Source: Hyphomicrobiales bacterium (GTDB lineage Bacteria > Pseudomonadota > Alphaproteobacteria > Rhizobiales > Rhizobiaceae). From it: a stretch of 40,421 bases of DNA. Each line of letters begins with the position of its first letter. The first letter of the stretch is position 1. Below are positions 34,243-40,421 of the stretch, piece after piece. Both the position numbers and the translations under genes were made by a program. The DNA is taken from the NCBI GenBank assembly GCA_900473045.1, contig UCKS01000014.1, forward strand, positions 103,194 through 143,614, given 5' to 3'. The notes under the pieces were generated by a model. The model was not told the origin of the DNA. It searched no databases and saw only the letters and a program-made list of their open reading frames with translations.

Positions 34243-34419
34243 ATGAATACCGATCTTTTCCTTGCGCAGAACCACGCCTTCCAGCTTTCCCGTACCCTGA
34301 TGGTTCCAGTTACGCTCTTCCGGACGGGCGACGAGTTCGGCGTTCTGCCGAGCGACGAACTCGATGACGAAGACGATCTGGAGATCGTGCATGAATATGT
34401 TCCGGGTGGGTCTCATTGA
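34243..34419 (+). CDS. Small acidic plasmid protein
   Basis: 58 residues, with GGAG seven bases before the ATG. It begins MNTDLFLAQNHAFQLSRTLM, continues with VPVTLFRTGDEFGVLPSDEL and ends in an acidic tail (DDEDDLEIVHEY). Strong third-position GC. I know no function; small proteins of this look recur on rhizobial plasmids beside DUF3991/Toprim genes. Confidence 0.55.
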   Translation: MNTDLFLAQNHAFQLSRTLMVPVTLFRTGDEFGVLPSDELDDEDDLEIVHEYVPGGSH

Positions 34420-34572
34420 GACCCTTCCTTTTCTCAGGTGCCGCTTGCGAGCGGCAGGCCGCAAGGGAAGCTTCGCCACGGCTGGCCTTTTGGCATCGGC
34501 GCCGAGCTGCAGATCTGCATGTTGCCAGCCGCGCCCTTGCCCCCTTTGCTCTTCGCGGACAGTCGGAAACGG

Positions 34573-34589
34573 TCCCGCAAACTGCGGGA
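34573..34589 (+). promoter_or_regulatory. Leader hairpin of the shared type
   Basis: TCCCGCA-AAC-TGCGGGA, the same stem as at 11054, again followed by an AAGGA-like site (AGAGAAGGA). Here no start codon follows at a normal distance; the next in-frame ATG of the DUF3991 gene is at 34637. Confidence 0.4.
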
Positions 34590-34636
34590 AGAGAAGGAAC
34601 AAGCAGAAAGGCGGACGCAAGAGCGCCGGCAAAGGA

Positions 34637-35599
34637 ATGGAGAAAAGAAAACTGGAAGATCTGCGGGACCGTGTCCCATGCACCGTTGTGCTGGAGCAGG
34701 CCGGTTTTGCAGTCGATGTGAAGGAAAGCACCCGCCGAGCGGTCAAATATCGGCGCGGCGCGGAGATCATTATTGTCATCCACCAGGGGAGGGGCTGGTT
34801 CGACCCGCTCTCGGACGCCAAGGGCGATGTCTTCGGCCTCGTCGAGCACCTCGATGGCGTTTCCTTCGTCGAAAGTCTCAACCAGGTCGCCGCATTGGTC
34901 GGCTTCGCCGTGGACGAGCCGGTCTGGACCCAATCCCCCCGAGAATACACCCCGCCCGATGCCATTCCCGAACGCTGGGCAAAGCGCCGCAAACCGTGGC
35001 GGGGATCGATGACTTGGCGTTATCTGCGGATTGAACGCTGCCTGCCGGAGGCCATTATTCACACCGCCATCCGGGACGATGTGTTGCGGGAGGGTCCGCA
35101 AGGCAGCATGTGGGCCGCGCATGTCAATGATCATGGTGCCATCACCGGATGGGAAGAGCGCGGACCCGACTGGCGCGGCTTCTCGACTGGCGGTTCAAAA
35201 GTGCTGTTTCGCTTCGGCGCCACCGACGCGCTCCGTCTCTGCGTCACCGAAGCGGCGATCGATGCTATGAGCCTTGCCGTCTTCGAAGGGTTGCGGGAAG
35301 GCAGTCTTTATCTCAGCACAGGCGGAGGGTGGTCCCCGAATACCGAAGGCGCGATCCGCAGGCTGGCGGTGCGTCCCGGCACCCAACTTGTCGCTGCCAC
35401 GGATGCCAACATCCAAGGTGAGACCTTCGCCAGCCGATTGCGTGACATCGCCGATGGGGCTGGTTGCGACTGGCTGCGCCTCACGCCTCCGGCCGAAGAC
35501 TGGAACGACGCACTGCGCGCCCGGGAAAAGGAAAAGTACGAGAGGGAGAAAGAAGGGAGGCGAGGCCTGCCGCATGCCCGCCGGCTGCGTCAAGGGTGA
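34637..35599 (+). CDS. DUF3991 and Toprim domain protein
   Basis: 320 residues from the ATG at 34637; the frame is open upstream but that part lacks coding character. The N-terminal region (MEKRKLEDLRDRVPCTVVLE, RRGAEIIIVIHQGRGWFDPL, GDVFGLVEHLDG) is the DUF3991 zinc-finger-like primase-type part. A Toprim fold follows with LCVTEAAIDAMSLAVFEG (the conserved Glu) and LVAATDANIQGE (the DxD-type Asp region). Such proteins resemble the DNA-primase core and are carried by rhizobial plasmids; a role in replication or transfer is likely but unproven. The ribosome-binding site is poor (AAAGGA touching the ATG). The tail after 305 is Lys/Arg/Glu-rich. Confidence 0.85.
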   Translation: MEKRKLEDLRDRVPCTVVLEQAGFAVDVKESTRRAVKYRRGAEIIIVIHQGRGWFDPLSDAKGDVFGLVEHLDGVSFVESLNQVAALVGFAVDEPVWTQSPREYTPPDAIPERWAKRRKPWRGSMTWRYLRIERCLPEAIIHTAIRDDVLREGPQGSMWAAHVNDHGAITGWEERGPDWRGFSTGGSKVLFRFGATDALRLCVTEAAIDAMSLAVFEGLREGSLYLSTGGGWSPNTEGAIRRLAVRPGTQLVAATDANIQGETFASRLRDIADGAGCDWLRLTPPAEDWNDALRAREKEKYEREKEGRRGLPHARRLRQG

Positions 35600-35741
35600 A
35601 GCTTCGCCCGGCTGTGCCGGCCCTTGACCCGCCCGACGGAGAGGCGGCCTGAGGGGAGGGGTCAGGAAGGGCTGAAGAGACGATGGCAAACCATCAGGAT
35701 CCGCCGCGCTCCAGTCCGGACGAGGCTGAAGGAGCCCGATC

Positions 35742-36344
35742 ATGACCCTCTCCACCATCCGCAAAGTCTTTGAAGGTGTTGCCGATCGCCGGCAGATGTT
35801 CCGCATGTTCGACCGCCACGCGCAGCGCCCGAACCGATGGGAGGGCGACGACATTGCGCTCTACCGCAACGAGTGGTTCGAGGTTGGTGAGGCTGAGCAC
35901 AACTATATGTTCGAAATCCTCCCGCCGCTCTGGATGCGAGGGGAGATGTTCGCCATGCGCGAGTTCCTGACCGGCTCGCTCACCAGCATCTTTATCACAT
36001 TGTTGATTGACGGGCACATCCGCCACTTCCATGGCTATTGTGATCTGGCTGACAAGGGCTCGCCCGAAGGTATGCGCAACGCGATCATCGAGCGCGAATC
36101 CCGGCCCGTTCGGGCGATGACGCGCGAGGAACGTCTCGACCATATTTGGTCGAGCACGGCCGATGACTATCGCGGCTATGCCGGCGAACGTTGGCCGTTG
36201 AGTGATCACGGAAAGCGTACGGTCCTGCTATATGGCGGCACGGAGGGCACATTCCTGAAGCTGCTCGATCAGCTCACCGATACCGAGATTTCCGCGAAAC
36301 TGCCGGTGCATCTGCGATACCTGCCCGACGCGATCGCAGCGTGA
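35742..36344 (+). CDS. DUF1419 family protein
   Basis: 200 residues, with AAGGAG seven bases before the ATG. The sequence follows DUF1419: FEGVADRRQMFRMFDRH at the start, EWFEVGEAEHNYMFEILPPL (45-64), MRGEMFAMREFLTGS, HGYCDLADKGSPEGMRNAII, then RPVRAMTREERLDHIW and a C-terminal KRTVLLYGGTEGTFLKLL. The family is restricted to rhizobial and related plasmids and has no known function. Most likely co-transcribed with the DUF3991 gene before it and the DUF3085 gene after it (12 bases). Confidence 0.85.
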   Translation: MTLSTIRKVFEGVADRRQMFRMFDRHAQRPNRWEGDDIALYRNEWFEVGEAEHNYMFEILPPLWMRGEMFAMREFLTGSLTSIFITLLIDGHIRHFHGYCDLADKGSPEGMRNAIIERESRPVRAMTREERLDHIWSSTADDYRGYAGERWPLSDHGKRTVLLYGGTEGTFLKLLDQLTDTEISAKLPVHLRYLPDAIAA

Positions 36345-36356
36345 CGGAGGCGCGAC

Positions 36357-36602
36357 ATGTTCACTTTCTCTGCCACCGACGTTCGCGCTTTGCTGGCCCG
36401 AGGTCGGGAGGATGCGCTGGCAAATGGGGGCTTCCGGCTTCCGTATCACCGGATATCCCCGGAAACCGAGGCGAGAGCCGGCTTGTGGCTCGTCGGCGAC
36501 GAGGGCGTTTACATTATGTCCTCCGGCAAACTCGCCGAGGGACAGCGTCCCCTACAGCGGTATGGTCTCGCGTATCGCCGGCGAGGCTATCGGAGCCGAT
36601 AA
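36357..36602 (+). pseudogene. DUF3085 gene, C-terminally truncated
   Basis: 81 codons with a good GGAGG six bases before the ATG. Residues 1-68 follow DUF3085 (MFTFSATDVRALLARGRED, LPYHRISPETEARAGLWLVG, VYIMSSGKLAEGQRPL). At about position 36555 the similarity stops and the last 14 residues are arginine-rich nonsense, while the next frame starts coding for another protein. The usual DUF3085 C-terminus is missing. A deletion that joined two neighbouring plasmid genes explains this best. Confidence 0.6.
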
Positions 36603-36996
36603 ATTCCTGCCGAATATGGGTTCGGAGGAGCTCCTCCTGTGCTTGTCCCGCCAGGCACTGGAAGCATCGTGCGCCGAGGCATCCGTGCAGCCTCGGCCCA
36701 AGGTTCGTGAAACCCGAGCAGCGCTCGTCGAGCATTTCGCGAACGAGCACTTCGTCCATGCTTCGGCGCGCTTCGCCCCGCCAGCCGACGAGTTGCTCGA
36801 CTGGATCCGGGCGAGCTCAGCTACGGATATTGTCGGCGCGGCCTCGCAAGATGACGGTGGCGATCATGTTGACGACCCAGCCGAGGATCAGGAAGGTCAC
36901 TTCGACGAGGCTGCGGATCAGGACGATCTGCAGGATGCAGATTTTTCTGACCACGAAGAGCACGACGCCGGCTTCGATCAGAGGGAGGCAGCGTGA
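36562..36996 (+). CDS. Remnant or shortened gene joined to DUF3085
   Basis: 144 residues if started at the internal ATG 36562; the coding signal begins a little upstream, inside the DUF3085 frame, without a ribosome-binding site. The chain includes AIGADKFLPNMGSEELLLCL, PRPKVRETRAALVEHFANEH and RFAPPADELLDWIRASS, a pattern I associate with a small rhizobial plasmid family of unknown function. The last 50 residues are very acidic (Asp, Glu, His). The N-terminal part of the family is missing, consistent with the deletion proposed for DUF3085. The opposite strand at 36817-37026 is also open and encodes a hydrophobic 69-residue chain with even stronger third-position GC, so the acidic tail may be antisense to another gene. 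Confidence 0.45.
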   Translation: MVSRIAGEAIGADKFLPNMGSEELLLCLSRQALEASCAEASVQPRPKVRETRAALVEHFANEHFVHASARFAPPADELLDWIRASSATDIVGAASQDDGGDHVDDPAEDQEGHFDEAADQDDLQDADFSDHEEHDAGFDQREAA

Positions 36997-37026
36997 CCGC
37001 CGTCTCCCGGTCGAACATGGCAGCAC

Positions 37027-37050
37027 CCACCCCCGAAATTTCGGGGGTGG
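37027..37050. repeat. 24-bp perfect palindrome
   Basis: Arms of CCACCCCCGAAA type mirror perfectly without a loop. It is 30 bases after the acidic gene's stop and lacks a T-tract, so it may be a protein-binding site, a recombination end, or a terminator-like element. A further small hairpin GACGG-TTTAT-CCGTC follows at 37068-37082. Confidence 0.6.
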
Positions 37051-37129
37051 AGTTTGCCACTAGTGCGGACGGTTTATCCGTCGACAGGCCGTCCTCCTTC
37101 ATCGGCTGGCGAAGCTTGGGGGATGGGCG

Positions 37130-37441
37130 ATGATCAGCGAGCGCGCTTCGAATCAGCTGGCAAAAGCAATCGTCGCCCGGCGAGAGATCCAGCGGCATCT
37201 GGAATGTCTGACCCGGCAAATTGCAGCGCGCGCGGGAAGGCAGACGACGACGGTGAAAGCCCGGAGCCGAGCGCGTCGCCGATCGGGTCGTCGTACTTGC
37301 CGTCAGGAGCTCGTCGACCGCCTCACCTTCCAGCGTTGGGTCGAACTCGACATGATCCACCGCAGGCTGGCGATGCAAGAGAGTGTCATCGGTGAACTGC
37401 AGCATCGCGACGAGCGACCTTTGCATCGTCGGGCGACATAG
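37130..37441 (+). CDS. Small basic helical protein, hypothetical
   Basis: 103 residues, starting with MISERASNQLAKAIVARREI and ending with LTFQRWVELDMIHRRLAMQE. It is rich in Arg and Gln, with a helical N-terminal and C-terminal part and a basic Arg/Ser/Gly middle (40-60). GGGGGA lies nine bases before the ATG. Composition fits a small nucleic-acid-binding or coiled-coil protein, but no family is recognised; other frames here are open too. Confidence 0.4.
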   Translation: MISERASNQLAKAIVARREIQRHLECLTRQIAARAGRQTTTVKARSRARRRSGRRTCRQELVDRLTFQRWVELDMIHRRLAMQESVIGELQHRDERPLHRRAT

Positions 37442-37826
37442 GCAGACCCGGAAACGTAGCCGCTGGTGCTGAACTTGCCCGGCTTCGATGTCGTCGGCGT
37501 GGCGGGTTTGGCCGCGTCTGTTCCTTCCCGCTAGAGCCAGAAATCGGGCCGTGCTGGACTGCCCTTCTTGTTCGCTGCGGTCTGAACCGGCGGCCGGGCG
37601 TTTCAAGGCCGCTGTCGCGCCGCGTGGCGGCCGACCCGGCCTCCCTGCGCGAGGGCAGGCTCGCGGTCCCATGCAGGTCAAAACCTGCTGGCCCGCAAAC
37701 CTGCCCTGCTGGTTCAGCCGGATCGGACCTGTGAAGCCGCCCGTCCTTTGCCGGTTCTGGTCGTCCGCATCGAAGGGCAGACCGGCACGGGCCGGAACCG
37801 CTTCGGCAGCCAAGGAAGGAACAGAC
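37442..37826 (+). other. Long leader region before the conserved hypothetical gene
   Basis: 385 bases without a convincing gene. The frame of the downstream gene is open here but its product is Arg/Pro/Cys-rich and lacks a start signal. Several GC-rich inverted segments are visible (for example GGTTC near 37751 with GAACC near 37795), suggesting a structured leader. No promoter stands out. Confidence 0.35.
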
Positions 37827-38414
37827 ATGGCCAAGCCATCAACTCATAACCGCTCCAACGCACGGATTGCGCAACTCCGCAAAGGAGCAACCCTCGAAAT
37901 GGTGCGCCTCACATGCCCCGATGCGGCCCAGGCGCTTAAGATCACCGAAAGTTTTGGCACCAGGGTCGTCGACAGCGATGGCATCCGCAGCCTGCATGAG
38001 CGGCTGATCATTGAGACCGCCGACAGCCTGTCCGAAGGCTTGGGCGAGCGGGCCATGCAGATCCATCTGCAGCGCATCGTCGGGGCCTTCGTCGGATCGG
38101 CGCATGGCGCCGGGCAGTTTTACTCCCGCGCCGTCACCGAGGCGCGCGACGCAACAGCCAAGGCATCCAACGATGCCCGCGACGAGGATCTCGACGGTCC
38201 GGTCGGCTATGACAGCGCCGCACAGCGCAAGCGGGAATTCGCGGCTGACATGGGTATCCAATCCCACGCGCTGCGCATGGCAGCCGAGGGCGCGGTGGCG
38301 GCCTACGAACAGGTCGTCGGCGAGAGCTGGAAGCCATTCGACCGGCCGGTCGAAAACCCGGGCGCATCGCTCGACCGCAAAGCGGCCGAAGTTCAGATGG
38401 CTGCATTCGGATAA
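37827..38414 (+). CDS. Conserved plasmid hypothetical beside ardC
   Basis: 195 residues from the ATG at 37827, chosen because AAGGAAGGA lies just upstream. Mainly helical: LRKGATLEMVRLTCPDAAQA, SLHERLIIETADSLSEGLGE, HLQRIVGAFVGSAHGAGQFY, then AAQRKREFAADMGIQSHALR and a C-terminal AAEVQMAAFG. No catalytic motif or membrane segment. It is followed eight bases later by a strong terminator, so it forms its own unit before ardC. The family recurs next to ardC on rhizobial plasmids, which suggests a role in transfer or early establishment; that is inference. Confidence 0.75.
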   Translation: MAKPSTHNRSNARIAQLRKGATLEMVRLTCPDAAQALKITESFGTRVVDSDGIRSLHERLIIETADSLSEGLGERAMQIHLQRIVGAFVGSAHGAGQFYSRAVTEARDATAKASNDARDEDLDGPVGYDSAAQRKREFAADMGIQSHALRMAAEGAVAAYEQVVGESWKPFDRPVENPGASLDRKAAEVQMAAFG

Positions 38415-38421
38415 CTCATTT

Positions 38422-38447
38422 GGCGGGGTCGCACCCCGCCTTCTTTT
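38422..38447 (+). terminator. Rho-independent terminator
   Basis: GGCGGGGT-CGC-ACCCCGCC, an 8-bp stem followed by TTCTTTT. It is eight bases after the stop of the conserved hypothetical gene. Confidence 0.9.
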
Positions 38448-38455
38448 CCTGGTCC

Positions 38456-38484
38456 AAGGCCGGTGCTTACAGCGCCGGCCTTTT
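38456..38484. terminator. Second hairpin after the hypothetical gene
   Basis: AAGGCCGG and CCGGCCTT pair around 11 bases, followed by TT and then C. The other strand also ends in TT after the stem. It may back up the terminator at 38422. Confidence 0.6.
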
Positions 38485-38645
38485 CTCATGCCGAAAAGGA
38501 AAACTGGAGACGCGCCTATCGCGGTCCGCCCCGCTCGGCGGTCCTGCAGGAGCCGGGTGCCCATGCAACGGCTTTGCCGTCCTCCACGCTGTTGCGGCCT
38601 TCGGTGCATGGCCACCATCGGCCCCTGACTTCGGACCTCCGTGAC

Positions 38646-38666
38646 GGACCGCGATAGGCGCGGTCC
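38646..38666 (+). promoter_or_regulatory. Leader hairpin before the ardC ribosome-binding site
   Basis: GGACCGCG-ATAGG-CGCGGTCC, an 8-bp perfect stem, ends four bases before AAAGGAGAG, the ardC ribosome-binding site. The hairpin at 40186 before the second DUF736 gene has the same loop pattern (ATRGG) and a stem of the same design. Confidence 0.6.
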
Positions 38667-38684
38667 CTCGAAAGGAGAGAAGTC

Positions 38685-39608
38685 ATGACAAAGAAATCAG
38701 AAGCGGGCCACGCGGAAATCTACACGCGGATTACCGATCGGATCGTCGAGGATCTGGAAAAAGGCGTCCGCCCCTGGATGAAGCCGTGGAGCGCTGCCAA
38801 CACCGATGGTCGTATCTCGCGGCCGCTGCGCCACAACGGCCTTCCTTATTCGGGCATGAACGTTTTGCTCCTGTGGTCGGAGCAGATGTCGCGCGGCTTC
38901 GCTTCCGCGATGTGGATGACGTTCAGGCAGGCGCTTGAACTGGGCGGGGCCGTGCGCAAAGGCGAGACCGGCTCGACCGTTGTCTTCGCCAGCCGTTTCA
39001 CCAAGTCCGAAGCCGACGGAAACGGCAACGAGGTCGATCGGGAGATCCCGTTCCTGAAGGCGTATTCGGTGTTCAACGTTGAGCAGATCGAGGGTTTGCC
39101 CGACAGCTATTATGCGCCACCGGCCAAGGTCCTTGATCCGATCGACCGGATCGAGAGTGCCGATCGCTTCTTCCGCAATACCGGCGCGGTCATCCGGCAC
39201 GGCGGCAATCAAGCCTACTATTCGCCCGTCATGGACTACATCCAGATGCCTCCCTTCGAGGCGTTTCGCGATGCTGCCGGATACGCAGCCGTCCTTAGTC
39301 ATGAGGCGACGCACTGGACAGCGGCAGCGCATCGCATCGGACGTGACCTGTCCCGCTATGCCAAGGACCGGACGGAGCGGGCGCGGGAAGAACTTATTGC
39401 CGAACTCGGCAGCTGCTTCCTGTGCGCTGACCTCGGTATCGCGCCGGAACTTGAGCCGCGGCCGGATCATGCATCGTATCTGCAGTCGTGGCTATCGGTG
39501 CTGGCCAACGACAAGCGGGCAATTTTCCAGGCGGCCGCCCATGCGCAGCGGGCAGTGAGCTTTCTGCATTCCTTACAGCCGGAAGCGGATTTGATGGCTG
39601 CGGCCTAA
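38685..39608 (+). CDS. ardC: ArdC-like anti-restriction protein (ssDNA-binding plus zincin domain)
   Basis: 307 residues, with AAAGGAGAG five bases before the ATG. ArdC proteins enter with plasmid DNA and protect it from restriction; the N-terminal domain binds single-stranded DNA and the C-terminal domain is a zincin-like metallopeptidase. The N-terminal part (YTRITDRIVEDLEKGVRPWM, RPLRHNGLPYSGMNVLLLW, GEKGS-type GETGSTVVFASRF) is typical. The zinc site is SHEATHWTAAAH (the HExxH-type pattern as HEATH) with EELIAELGS supplying the third ligand. On a plasmid that also carries a modification-restriction island it would help the plasmid pass between hosts with other systems. Confidence 0.95.
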   Translation: MTKKSEAGHAEIYTRITDRIVEDLEKGVRPWMKPWSAANTDGRISRPLRHNGLPYSGMNVLLLWSEQMSRGFASAMWMTFRQALELGGAVRKGETGSTVVFASRFTKSEADGNGNEVDREIPFLKAYSVFNVEQIEGLPDSYYAPPAKVLDPIDRIESADRFFRNTGAVIRHGGNQAYYSPVMDYIQMPPFEAFRDAAGYAAVLSHEATHWTAAAHRIGRDLSRYAKDRTERAREELIAELGSCFLCADLGIAPELEPRPDHASYLQSWLSVLANDKRAIFQAAAHAQRAVSFLHSLQPEADLMAAA

Positions 39609-39611
39609 TGC

Positions 39612-40103
39612 TCAAGCGCGGTCGTCACCACCGGTGGCGGCCACGTGATCCGTATCACGCTGGTCCCTGAGACCTTGTGCAATGTCAGCATCCAGCCTTC
39701 CCCAGATCGACGGTTTTGCGGCGTCGGGTTTGGGTTTACGGGATGGTTTGCGCTCATGATGAACGGCTTTGTCTGCTGACGCATTGGTCCTCCAGGCTAC
39801 GATATCGCACGAGGCGTCGTGGAAAAGCCGGCCGATGTCTGCGTGGAGCTCGTTTCCCCAATTGAAGCAGGCAACGACGACGGTGCAAGTGGGGCAGGGC
39901 GCAGGCTACCATTCCTGACCGAGGCAACTGCGGCGGGACGCCACTGCCATATCCCTTCCCGTCGGAGTTTCCAGCAACCCATCTGCGGGCTCGATGAGGC
40001 ATGTCTGACCGGAGACCGGCTGCGCCTCGATCGTCTTCCCGCAACGACAATTCGCAGATTTCTTACCCCGGAAGGCTGCGCCCTCCTCCTCGCCCGCTAA
40101 CAA
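39612..40103 (-). pseudogene. Zinc-ribbon-like gene interrupted by an in-frame amber codon
   Basis: A single leftward frame of 164 codons has just one stop, TAG at 39908-39906. The part before it has CRCGKTIEAQP and ends SRRSCLGQEW; the part after it begins PAPCPTC and continues with NWGNELHADIGRLFHDA and PSIWGRLDADIAQGLRDQ. The CxC and CPTC pairs together would make one zinc ribbon, which suggests one gene broken by a nonsense mutation. No good start is visible (TTG at 40103 lacks a spaced ribosome-binding site), and the opposite strand is partly open too. The stretch 39609-40229 holds no other gene. Confidence 0.4.
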
Positions 40104-40185
40104 ATCTGCGACTTGCCGCCCTCCATTTCATTGCGGCCTTATCAGGTGCGGTCCGATCGTCACCGGTCTGTTCGACAGCCATCGA

Positions 40186-40204
40186 GGCCGCGATGGGCGC
40201 GGCC
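40186..40204 (+). promoter_or_regulatory. Leader hairpin before the second DUF736 gene
   Basis: GGCCGCG-ATGGG-CGCGGCC, a 7-bp perfect stem, lies 11 bases before the AAAAGGA ribosome-binding site. It has the same plan as the ardC hairpin at 38646. Confidence 0.6.
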
Positions 40205-40229
40205 CGAGTACGAGAAAAGGAATACGACA

Positions 40230-40421
40230 ATGGCAACCATCGGCACCTTCACCTCCACCGAAAACGGCTTCACCGGCTCCATCCGCACTCTCGCCCTCAA
40301 CGTCAAGGCCCGCATCGCCCGAGTCGAGAACCCATCCGACAAGGGCCCGCAGTTCCGCGTCTACGCGGGGAGCGTCGAACTGGGCGCCGCCTGGCAGAAG
40401 AGGCCGCGACTATCTCTCGGT
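40230..40421 (+). CDS. DUF736 family protein, 3'-partial, apparently frameshifted
   Basis: 64 codons before the window ends, with AAAAGGA eight bases before the [23 protein letters not shown], then [17 protein letters not shown] and VELGAAWQK follow the DUF736 pattern closely. After AWQK the frame reads RPRLSLG, but the next frame over (from 40402) reads GRDYLS, which is what the family has at this place (compare AGDRYLVVTLDD in the copy at 11087). About 11 bases seem to be missing between the two. This is either a real frameshift mutation or an assembly error near the end of the sequence. Confidence 0.75.
   Translation, partial: MATIGTFTSTENGFTGSIRTLALNVKARIARVENPSDKGPQFRVYAGSVELGAAWQKRPRLSLG

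Noticed and set aside
34132..34992. 286-codon leftward frame
   Set aside because: It is antisense to the 58-residue gene and the DUF3991 gene, and its product is low-complexity (Ser, Pro, Arg).
37488..37826. N-terminal extension of the conserved hypothetical gene
   Set aside because: The extension is Arg/Pro/Cys-rich without a ribosome-binding site, while AAGGAAGGA stands before the ATG at 37827.
39819..40100. Rightward 93-codon frame after ardC
   Set aside because: No ribosome-binding site and no family-like pattern; the leftward frame in the same place has a more coherent product.

Overview
The window looks like accessory DNA, probably a large plasmid, from a Rhizobiaceae bacterium (Rhizobium/Agrobacterium/Sinorhizobium type). 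The grounds are third-codon GC bias, an alphaproteobacterial SOS box (GAAC-N7-GAAC) before an imuA-imuB-dnaE2 cassette, anti-Shine-Dalgarno CCTCCTCCC small RNAs, and the ArdC/DUF736/DUF1419/DUF3991/DUF3085 gene set that rhizobial plasmids carry. No rRNA, tRNA, CRISPR array, transposase or replication gene was recognised.

Region 1 (1-11.4 kb) looks like a restriction or effector arm. It holds a coiled-coil protein (cut by the window edge), a 2103-residue protein joining an SF1 Upf1/Dna2-like helicase to an SF2 DUF1998-type helicase, and a Cas4/RecB-like nuclease with four cysteines placed for an Fe-S cluster. Diverging from these is a DndB-like DGQHR protein whose probable promoter is overlapped by an inverted repeat. 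A DUF736 gene follows.

Region 2 (11.4-19.9 kb) is a tight ten-gene leftward operon for 7-deazaguanine modification of DNA: a YaaA/DUF6884-like protein (DpdC candidate), a DpdB-family DGQQR protein, DpdA (TGT-like DNA transglycosylase with catalytic and zinc residues intact), a second DpdB-family protein, QueE, QueD, QueC, a VUT/YhhQ transporter, a membrane protein and a HAD hydrolase. QueD, QueE and QueC make preQ0 and DpdA places it in DNA. FolE is absent and must come from elsewhere, or precursor may be imported. I infer that regions 1 and 2 form one modification-restriction island; its right edge carries a truncated gene.

Region 3 (20.2-24.7 kb) has two paralogous helix-turn-helix proteins around a cold-shock gene, an unidentified protein, and a coupled pair of small genes. 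Region 4 (24.8-33.9 kb) is a DNA-repair block: an SRAP peptidase, a LigD-type ligase, and SOS-controlled imuA-imuB-dnaE2. It is bracketed by two anti-SD small RNAs; one has four hairpins, each showing CCTCCTCCC in its loop. A DUF3800 gene with a TTG start sits directly behind a promoter-terminator leader.

Region 5 (34.2-40.4 kb) is plasmid housekeeping and anti-restriction: a small acidic protein, DUF3991/Toprim, DUF1419, a truncated DUF3085 gene run into the remains of another gene, a conserved hypothetical, ArdC, a nonsense-interrupted zinc-ribbon gene and a second DUF736 gene that looks frameshifted at the window end. Several of these genes share a GC-rich hairpin just before the ribosome-binding site.
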